From Euryarchaeota archaeon UBA549 (lineage in GTDB: Archaea; Thermoplasmatota; Poseidoniia; Poseidoniales; Poseidoniaceae), in NCBI GenBank assembly GCA_002495645.1, contig DAGF01000009.1, positions 1-11,282 on the forward strand: DNA of 11,282 nt, read 5' to 3'. The notes beneath the pieces were generated by a model. It was not told where the DNA came from. It searched no databases and saw only the letters and a program-made list of their open reading frames with translations. The translations under genes and the position numbers were made by a program. Shown here piece by piece: positions 5,964-11,282 of this stretch (position 1 is the stretch's first letter; every line of letters starts with the position of its first letter).

Positions 5964-7280
5964 ATGGTCTTGTATGCAGCTGGTCGAACCTCGACCTATC
6001 CTGATGAGCCTCCAGCAAGTGGATTTCGATTCCATTACCTCGGAGGAGGTGATGAGGTTGGAAATGTTGGTATTGTTATGGAAGATCCTTCAGGAACACG
6101 CTTGCTTCTTGATTACGGAATTGCACCAACATCACCACCACGTTATCCCAGCGAAGCTCCACTTGTTCATGACGCTGTCATCACACATTCACACATCGAC
6201 CATCTTGGCATGGCACCGTGGTTGTGTGCTCATCATCGCACCCGCCTTCACGGGACCATCATCACAGCCCAACTTTCTGACATGATGTGGCGAGACACCT
6301 ACAAAGTCAGTTCAATTGAGCGCTACCCACTTGCTTGGGACAAGAGAGACATTGACACAGCGGTCGATTCCTGGTACGTTCATGAATTTGGCGTACCGTG
6401 GAAACATCATGACTGGGACCTTACATTGCATTCCGCTGGACACATTCCAGGAGCAGCAATGCTTCACATCAAAACACCCACAACCACCGTGTTGTTAACC
6501 GGCGATTTTGACACCCGTGATTCACCTCTTGTCTCAGGCGCTCAACCGGTCCAAGCGGACATCCTCTTTGTTGAAGGGACCTATGGTGGGCGAGACCATC
6601 CACCCAAGGAAGAAGAAATAGATCGTTTTATTCAAGCGGTTGCTGAAGTGGTTCGTCGTGGAGGAACCGTTCTCATTCCCGCTTTTGCAAATGGTCGAAC
6701 CCAAGACGTTGTCATGCTCCTTCATCGTCATCTTCCGAACCTCAATGTTCATGTTGACGGTATGGGCAAGCGGGTGGCAAAAACACACATGGAGCATGGT
6801 TCACTTTTACGTGATAGCAACGCACTCGAACGCGCATGGCGATGGGCGAAACAAGTGTCGAGTAAATCTGACCGGAAAAAGGCGTTAACTGCTGATGTCA
6901 TCGTAACCACATCCGGTATGTTGAACGGCGGTCCAGCGCTCTGGTACCTCAATCGCTTGCGACACGATTCGAAAAACTCCATCTTCTTCACAGGATATCA
7001 AGCTAGAGACACCGGCGGTCGTTCTTTACTTGAAGAAGGTGCGATTGACATCTATGGCCAACGTGTCCACATCGATTTAGAAATCCAACAATTCTCCTTT
7101 TCCACTCACGCTGGACATCAAGAAATCCTTGATTTTGCGAAAGCATGTCAGGCGAAACACGTGGTCGTTTACCACACCGACCCAACCCATGCACGACCGC
7201 CACTTGTCGAAGCCTTGACAGCCCAGGGTCACACCGTTCACGAACCCAAAAACGGTGAATCCTACATTATTGATGATTAA
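5964..7280 (+). CDS. Beta-CASP metallo-beta-lactamase nuclease (CPSF2-like)
   Basis: A predicted zinc-dependent ribonuclease of 438 residues from the ATG at 5964. Metallo-beta-lactamase motifs: HSHIDH at 75-80, His of SAGH at 160, Asp of TGDFD at 181. Beta-CASP motifs: E204 in FVEGTYGG (motif A), H382 in FSTHAGH (motif B) and H404 in VYHTDP (motif C). FFTGYQARDTGGR at about 341-353 is the CPSF-type pre-motif-B block. All catalytic positions are intact and motif C is His, as in RNA-acting members. There is no N-terminal KH region, so it resembles the short archaeal aCPSF2 group more than aCPSF1; RNase J-like activity cannot be excluded. The frame is open back to a GTG at 5907, but that lies inside the promoter motif. 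It likely leads a + strand unit with the zinc-ribbon and tupA genes. Confidence 0.88.
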   Translation: MVLYAAGRTSTYPDEPPASGFRFHYLGGGDEVGNVGIVMEDPSGTRLLLDYGIAPTSPPRYPSEAPLVHDAVITHSHIDHLGMAPWLCAHHRTRLHGTIITAQLSDMMWRDTYKVSSIERYPLAWDKRDIDTAVDSWYVHEFGVPWKHHDWDLTLHSAGHIPGAAMLHIKTPTTTVLLTGDFDTRDSPLVSGAQPVQADILFVEGTYGGRDHPPKEEEIDRFIQAVAEVVRRGGTVLIPAFANGRTQDVVMLLHRHLPNLNVHVDGMGKRVAKTHMEHGSLLRDSNALERAWRWAKQVSSKSDRKKALTADVIVTTSGMLNGGPALWYLNRLRHDSKNSIFFTGYQARDTGGRSLLEEGAIDIYGQRVHIDLEIQQFSFSTHAGHQEILDFAKACQAKHVVVYHTDPTHARPPLVEALTAQGHTVHEPKNGESYIIDD

Positions 7281-7347
7281 CAAGCGTTGTCAGAAATTCT
7301 TACTCACCAGAGCGAAGCGATTGAATACATCCACGCCCAGCGAAGTC

Positions 7348-7647
7348 ATGAGTCCCATGGCTGCCAAGACCCCCAAGAAGAAAAAAGGCAAGCGCAAGCG
7401 CAAGATGCGACTTTCACTTCGCCAATCCAAAATGAGCACCACGCAGGACAAGTACAGTGATTCTCTCGGATGGTCCACCGATGTAGGCCGCACCTTGACG
7501 GATGCTCCCAAACCAACCGGTCCTGAAACCATCAAAGTTCAATGCGAAATGTGCGGTTCGATGTTGAAAATCCCCAAACCAAAACGCTCCCGATACACCG
7601 TCTCGTGCACGTACCCAGAATGCGGGCACGTCATGAAATTCGATTGA
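7348..7647 (+). CDS. Small basic zinc-ribbon protein
   Basis: A protein of 99 residues from the ATG at 7348; an ATG at 7357 would be 3 residues shorter. The N-terminus is very basic: residues 7-21 are mostly Lys and Arg (KTPKKKKGKRKRKMR). A polar middle with DKYSDSLGWSTDVGRTL (34-50) leads to a zinc ribbon, CEMC at 66-69 and CTYPEC at 87-92, ending GHVMKFD. The basic tail plus ribbon suggests a nucleic-acid binding protein, possibly tied to ribosomes, RNA decay or transcription. It starts 67 bases after the beta-CASP stop and ends one base before tupA, so the three genes may share a transcript. The frame extends upstream to 7255, overlapping the nuclease gene, but that part has no visible protein character. 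Family not recognised. Confidence 0.72.
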   Translation: MSPMAAKTPKKKKGKRKRKMRLSLRQSKMSTTQDKYSDSLGWSTDVGRTLTDAPKPTGPETIKVQCEMCGSMLKIPKPKRSRYTVSCTYPECGHVMKFD

Positions 7648-7648
7648 G

Positions 7649-8461
7649 ATGCAAATCAAAGCACTCTTTCTCACCTTGCTCTTTCTTCCTCTCTCAGGTT
7701 GTCTTTCACCAGAGGATGAATCGAACACATCGTTTCGCTTGGCCACGACCACGTCCATGCGGGATTCTGGTTTACTCGATGTCTTAATTGAGGAGTTTGA
7801 AACGCTTCACCAAACTGAAGTTGAATACGTCGCTGTTGGAACAGGAGCAGCTCTTCAACTCGGACGAACGGGCGATGTCGACGCACTTATCGTTCACGCT
7901 CCAACCTTGGAAGCACAATTCATCGATGGGGGCCATGCTTCAGAACGCATTCCCTTTGCCTACAACGCCTTTGTTCTTCTTTCTCCCATTGCCTTGGAGG
8001 GGTCAATTTTTGACGTCTTTGAAACAATCGCAACCGAAGGACATTGTTTTGTTTCACGAGGAGATGATTCGGGCACCCATGCCAAAGAACAAGCGATTTG
8101 GTTGCACCTCAACGAGACGAAAGACCTCGAAATCGTTGAAGATTCCAACGGTATCCATCCACCAGGCGAGTGGTATTATTCCATTGGTCAAGGCATGGGC
8201 GCAGCCATCAACATGGCGGATGAAAAATCCTGCATTACCTTCTCCGACCGGGGAACCGCCCTCCAATTTCAAACACAAATCGACCTGCAACGCTACGAAT
8301 TCGAGGATGATATTGTCGCAAATCCCTACGCGTATCTCATCATCTCAGAAACAAATGTACCCGACGCCCACATTTTCCAATCATATTTATTAAATGAGGG
8401 AAGAGAGACGATTATGAACTATACTATTAACGGTGAACCGGCGTTTTTTGTCTATTCGTGA
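7649..8461 (+). CDS. tupA: Tungstate ABC transporter, substrate-binding lipoprotein TupA
   Basis: This surface-anchored binding protein captures tungstate (possibly also molybdate) for the ABC importer. It has 270 residues. Residues 1-18 form a lipoprotein signal, a hydrophobic core ending in LSGC with Cys18 as the lipidated residue. LATTTSMRDSGLLDVL at 31-46 is the TupA signature after the signal; GTGAALQLGRTGDVDALIVH at 64-83 and SRGDDSGTHAKE at 136-147 are the other oxyanion-binding blocks of the family. It starts one base after the zinc-ribbon stop and its last 10 bases overlap, tail to tail, the 3' end of the transporter gene on the other strand. Binding protein and transporter are therefore not co-transcribed, which is unusual for this system. 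Tup rather than Mod or Wtp is favoured by the TTTSxxDSGLL sequence. Confidence 0.93.
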   Translation: MQIKALFLTLLFLPLSGCLSPEDESNTSFRLATTTSMRDSGLLDVLIEEFETLHQTEVEYVAVGTGAALQLGRTGDVDALIVHAPTLEAQFIDGGHASERIPFAYNAFVLLSPIALEGSIFDVFETIATEGHCFVSRGDDSGTHAKEQAIWLHLNETKDLEIVEDSNGIHPPGEWYYSIGQGMGAAINMADEKSCITFSDRGTALQFQTQIDLQRYEFEDDIVANPYAYLIISETNVPDAHIFQSYLLNEGRETIMNYTINGEPAFFVYS

Positions 8462-9786
8462 TCAATCCATTCTCCCTTCAACAGCGACGCGGCAAATGGG
8501 TCGTCGATCTGCAAGGCCTTTCCTTCTCGCAACACCACGATCGTATCACCTAATCGATGAGCCTGCGGGATGTTATGCGTTACCATGACAATACACACAC
8601 CTCCTTCTTTCAATCGCAGAAGTTCCCGCTCAATCGTTTGAACATGAAGCCACCCGAGATTCGAGGTGCACTCGTCCAACAACAACAAGGAGGGCGCAAG
8701 AGAAAATTGGCGAGCCAACACCACCCGCTGCCGTTCCCCTCCCGACAATTCTGCAGTACCCTGATTGGCCAGTTCATTCAACTGGAAGAGGTCACTGTAC
8801 GCCTTTCCTGAAGGCGGTAAATTCGGGAAGAGGCGGTGAGTAAGCATCAGTTCTGCCCCGACAGAATTGGTGAAGACAACGGGTTGTTGTTGAACATAAA
8901 CACATGCCTTCGGCCCACACTGGACGTCGCCCGATTCTAAACCAGCAAGCGCCTTCAACAACGTCGTTTTTCCAGCCCCCGATTCACCAACGACAACCGT
9001 TATGGTTCCTGGGGCCAAATTCAAGGCCACATCGTTCACCACCACCCGACCTCCTTTTTCCACTCGGACGACCTTTTCGACACCCGTTTCAAACGTCGTC
9101 GGCGGAGGAAGGCTGTCTCCCAACAAAGGTACGTTTGTCGTTCTCCTTCGCTGGCGTACCATGGCGGCCAGAGCAACCAAACTCAACGAGAACATCAAGA
9201 GTAAGGCGCCGAGTAAAGCAGCTTGCTCCATGTTTCCCTTTGATGTTTCAAGCACGATGCTGGTGGTCATCACCCGTGTTTTTCCAGCGATGTTTCCCCC
9301 CACCATGATGACGGCACCCACCTCCGCAATCGCTCGTCCAAAGGCGATGACGATGGCGTGATACACCCCGTTGCTGGCGAGTTGGATTTCTATTCTAAGT
9401 CGCTGCCGTTCATTGATTCCTAACGTCGTCAGGGTGTCGCTATAGGACTGCCCAACCCCTTCGAATGCCGTCCAGGAACCACCCCAAACCAACGGCAGAA
9501 TAAGGCAGGTTTGGGCGAAGATCATCGCTTCAACCGTAAAGAGCAAATCCAGCGAGCCCAAGGCTCCAGATTTTGAAAAAAGCGAGTACACAAAGACACC
9601 AACCACGACCGGCGGCAGACCGTAAAGCGCTGTGATCAGTGTTTTCAATCGTCGAAAATGAACGCTGCTTTGGCGTGCACACCAGGCGCCAAGCGGAACA
9701 CCGATGAGGGTGGCGAGAACCGTGGCCGTTCCACTGGTGATGAAGGTGGTTTGGATGGCTTGACCGAGCGCCACACCGTCAACCAT
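8452..9786 (-). CDS. tupBC: Fused tungstate ABC permease-ATPase (TupB-TupC)
   Basis: One 444-residue polypeptide carries both halves of the tungstate importer. Residues 1-212 are a TupB-like permease: hydrophobic segments at about 9-35, 48-70, 83-103, 142-164 and 188-210, with the cytoplasmic coupling loop EVGAVIMVGGNIAGKTR at 155-171, highly typical of TupB/WtpB. After a linker, residues 237-440 are an ATPase: Walker A GESGAGKTT at 267-275, Q-loop Gln near 300, signature LSGGERQ at 347-353, Walker B LLLLDE at 367-372, switch His404. The D-loop reads SNLG instead of the usual SxLD. Two copies would make the full transporter. The permease and ATPase are normally separate genes in this family. 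The frame is continuous through the junction, so the fusion is not a frameshift artefact in this sequence. It is divergent from moeA. Confidence 0.93.
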   Translation of the reverse strand: MVDGVALGQAIQTTFITSGTATVLATLIGVPLGAWCARQSSVHFRRLKTLITALYGLPPVVVGVFVYSLFSKSGALGSLDLLFTVEAMIFAQTCLILPLVWGGSWTAFEGVGQSYSDTLTTLGINERQRLRIEIQLASNGVYHAIVIAFGRAIAEVGAVIMVGGNIAGKTRVMTTSIVLETSKGNMEQAALLGALLLMFSLSLVALAAMVRQRRRTTNVPLLGDSLPPPTTFETGVEKVVRVEKGGRVVVNDVALNLAPGTITVVVGESGAGKTTLLKALAGLESGDVQCGPKACVYVQQQPVVFTNSVGAELMLTHRLFPNLPPSGKAYSDLFQLNELANQGTAELSGGERQRVVLARQFSLAPSLLLLDECTSNLGWLHVQTIERELLRLKEGGVCIVMVTHNIPQAHRLGDTIVVLREGKALQIDDPFAASLLKGEWIDHE

Positions 9787-9862
9787 GTCCGTGCATTGAA
9801 CCCCCCTCCATGATTCTACCGTTGACCCACACGCTCAAACACAACCTCTGCATGGCGCTAAC
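9787..9862. promoter_or_regulatory. Divergent tupBC / moeA intergenic region
   Basis: These 76 bases must hold the start signals of both the transporter fusion and moeA, as the genes point away from each other. No clear TATA box, Shine-Dalgarno site or palindrome was found; the stretch is not AT-rich, and it holds a run of six C at 9801-9806. A shared metal-responsive control is plausible from context but is not shown by the sequence. Confidence 0.3.
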
Positions 9863-11068
9863 ATGGATGGGCGACCGTACTTCATTTCGGTTGAAGAAGC
9901 GCGCGCCATTTGCAACGCCACGCCCTTGAAGACTTCCGTTGAACACCTTTCTCTGGAAGCCTGCACTGGTAGGATCTTGGCCGAAGACTTAGCTAGCAAA
10001 GTGGACGACCCACCGTTTGACAATTCCGCCATGGACGGTTTTGCCTGCACGTTTGACTCTGAAGCAACCTACCCCCTAACCTTGAACATCGTTGGCCTCC
10101 AAGCCGCCACAGGCGAAAACGAAGCACACACCGTTGCTGCGGGAGAGGCGGTCCGCATCATGACCGGTGCGCCGATGCCACCCGGTGCTGACGCCATTCT
10201 TCCCATCGAGCGTTGCGAGGTGGACGGCCAGCAGGTACGACTTCTTGAGCCCCCCAAACCGCATTTTGTTCGCAAAATGGGTGAAAATTTGCGTTCCGGC
10301 ACCATCGCTCTCTCAAAGGGCCAACACCTAACTCCGTCCCGTGTTGGTTTGTGCGCAACCATGGGGTACGATACCCTTCCAGTGTACGCTCGGCTTAACA
10401 TCGGTATCGTTTCAACGGGTGATGAATTGAAGTCGCCTGGGCAACCGCTGAAGCACGGCGAAATATACGAGTCGAATTCCTTTGGTCTTGCAGGCCTCGT
10501 TGAATGGGCAGGTCATCGTCCGGTTCGGTTTTCTTCCGTTGCCGATTCCATGGACGCCCTTCGTCAAACGCTGGATGAAGCGGCGAACACTTGCGACCTC
10601 ATTCTTACCTCTGGGGGCGTCTCGATGGGCGAATTTGACTATGTTCGCAGGTTGATGGAGGAAGAAGGCGACATTCACTTTTGGCGGATGAAAATTCGCC
10701 CCGGCTCTCCACCGTTGTTCGGTTTGTGGAACGATACGCCCCTGTTTGGCCTTCCCGGCAACCCCGTCTCGAGCCATGTTGTGTTCCGAATGTTGGTCGC
10801 ACCTTATCTGCGGCATAATCTGTCGACGGATGCGCCAAAGGAATGGAAAATCCGAGCAAAGTTGTGCGACCCTGTCAAATCGACCAACGACTGTGTTACC
10901 TTGCGACGGGTGACCCTCGTATCAACCGATGAAGGCATGATGGCCTACCAACCACGCCATCAAGGGTCTGGCAATCTTGAGAGCCTTGCGAGCGCCGACG
11001 GACTTACACTTTTGCAGCCTGGACAATCGGGCGAGGTTGGTTCTTGGATTGACGTACTCGTGCTGTAG
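9863..11068 (+). CDS. moeA: Molybdopterin molybdotransferase MoeA
   Basis: This enzyme inserts molybdate or tungstate into adenylylated molybdopterin in the cytosol, the last common step of cofactor synthesis. It has 401 residues, normal for the family. Motifs in order: DPPFDNSAMDGFA at 49-61 (with the conserved Asp58), MTGAPMPPGADA at 100-111, VSTGDEL at 183-189, SGGVSMGEFDY at 250-260 and GLPGNPVS at 296-303. The block usually read as PGKP is PGSP here (280-283), so Lys is replaced by Ser. The ATG at 9863 begins MDGRPYFISVEEA, a typical MoeA N-terminus. The neighbouring transporter supplies its metal substrate. The S4-domain gene follows 8 bases after the stop. Many archaea carry two MoeA paralogues, perhaps one per metal; which this is cannot be told from the sequence. 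Confidence 0.95.
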   Translation: MDGRPYFISVEEARAICNATPLKTSVEHLSLEACTGRILAEDLASKVDDPPFDNSAMDGFACTFDSEATYPLTLNIVGLQAATGENEAHTVAAGEAVRIMTGAPMPPGADAILPIERCEVDGQQVRLLEPPKPHFVRKMGENLRSGTIALSKGQHLTPSRVGLCATMGYDTLPVYARLNIGIVSTGDELKSPGQPLKHGEIYESNSFGLAGLVEWAGHRPVRFSSVADSMDALRQTLDEAANTCDLILTSGGVSMGEFDYVRRLMEEEGDIHFWRMKIRPGSPPLFGLWNDTPLFGLPGNPVSSHVVFRMLVAPYLRHNLSTDAPKEWKIRAKLCDPVKSTNDCVTLRRVTLVSTDEGMMAYQPRHQGSGNLESLASADGLTLLQPGQSGEVGSWIDVLVL

Positions 11069-11076
11069 GTGGTCGC

Positions 11077-11282
11077 ATGAAACACACACAAGATGATGCA
11101 GGGGATTTGCTGACCACTCTGCGAATTCTGTACCCCACTTCGAGCACCACCACCTTGCGAAAGATGTTGACTCAAGGGCGAGTGTTGGTCAACAACACCG
11201 TTGTTCACCGAGCCAAACATATCTTGGAGAAAGGCGATGAAATTGAGGTTCTGCAACGCCAGCGAGCCGAAGAACGCACACC
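11077..11282 (+). CDS. S4-domain RNA-binding protein, N-terminal part
   Basis: Only the first 68 residues are in the window; the frame runs open through the right edge. Residues 26-58 (TLRKMLTQGRVLVNN, then VVHRAKHILEKGDEIEV) match the S4 RNA-binding fold: a helix pair with an LRKML face, the GRVxVN turn, and the closing GDxIEV strand. Proteins with this fold bind structured RNA, such as rRNA or tRNA. The Leu/Arg-rich lead-in (DLLTTLRILYP, 10-20) puts the S4 domain at the very N-terminus. The rest of the protein is unseen; a link to ribosome or translation quality control, for instance an NFACT-type partner domain, is only a guess. The ATG is 8 bases after the moeA stop, with a weak AGGTGG overlapping that stop, so the two are probably co-transcribed. 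Confidence 0.72.
   Translation, partial: MKHTQDDAGDLLTTLRILYPTSSTTTLRKMLTQGRVLVNNTVVHRAKHILEKGDEIEVLQRQRAEERT

Noticed and set aside
5964..7280. Metabolic metallo-beta-lactamase hydrolase such as glyoxalase II
   Set aside because: The beta-CASP motifs A, B and C (E204, H382, H404) and the GYQARDTGGR block show a nuclease of the CPSF/RNase J group.
1..11282. tRNA, rRNA, CRISPR array or insertion sequence
   Set aside because: Gaps are short, with no cloverleaf, no regularly spaced repeats and no transposase or integrase frame.

Overview
The window reads as a gene-dense piece of a planktonic euryarchaeal genome, most likely Marine Group II (Candidatus Poseidoniales) or a close relative. This placement is an inference. 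It rests on a CPSF-type beta-CASP nuclease, a free-standing AlaX editing protein, several short zinc-ribbon proteins, AT-rich TATA-like boxes ahead of genes, and an almost complete lack of Shine-Dalgarno sites, mixed with bacterial-type genes (fatty acid desaturase, Tup lipoprotein, M28 peptidase). No rRNA, tRNA, CRISPR array or insertion sequence was seen. The longest gap without a gene is about 227 bases.

Layout. 1-499: C-terminal end of an M28-type peptidase (+). About 521-1483: an M50/site-2-protease-like membrane metalloprotease (-), convergent with it. 1567-2274: a zinc-ribbon/charged-helix protein of unknown function (+), followed by a small three-helix membrane protein at 2324-2719 (+), the only gene with a strong Shine-Dalgarno site. 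2751-5736 (-): a run of four genes read leftward: a 2[4Fe-4S] ferredoxin, a short FAD/NAD-binding-like protein overlapping it by 4 bases, a front-end-type fatty acid desaturase with its own apparent promoter, and AlaX. 5737-5963: a divergent control region with matched inverted motifs at both ends. 5964-8461 (+): the beta-CASP nuclease, a basic zinc-ribbon protein, and the tungstate-binding lipoprotein TupA. 8452-9786 (-): a single polypeptide joining the Tup permease and ATPase, overlapping tupA tail to tail. 9863-11068 (+): MoeA, then the start of an S4-domain protein cut by the right edge.

How the genes may work together. TupA and the TupB-TupC fusion should import tungstate (or molybdate), and MoeA inserts the metal into molybdopterin, so the right third is a metal-cofactor block. 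The ferredoxin and flavoprotein-like gene just upstream of the desaturase could supply it with electrons, since this desaturase lacks a fused cytochrome b5; this is a hypothesis from gene order. The ferredoxin and nuclease genes point away from each other, and each carries a TTCCA[G/C]TGGAA palindrome directly downstream of its TATA-like box. This suggests shared control and is the most distinctive non-coding signal in the window.
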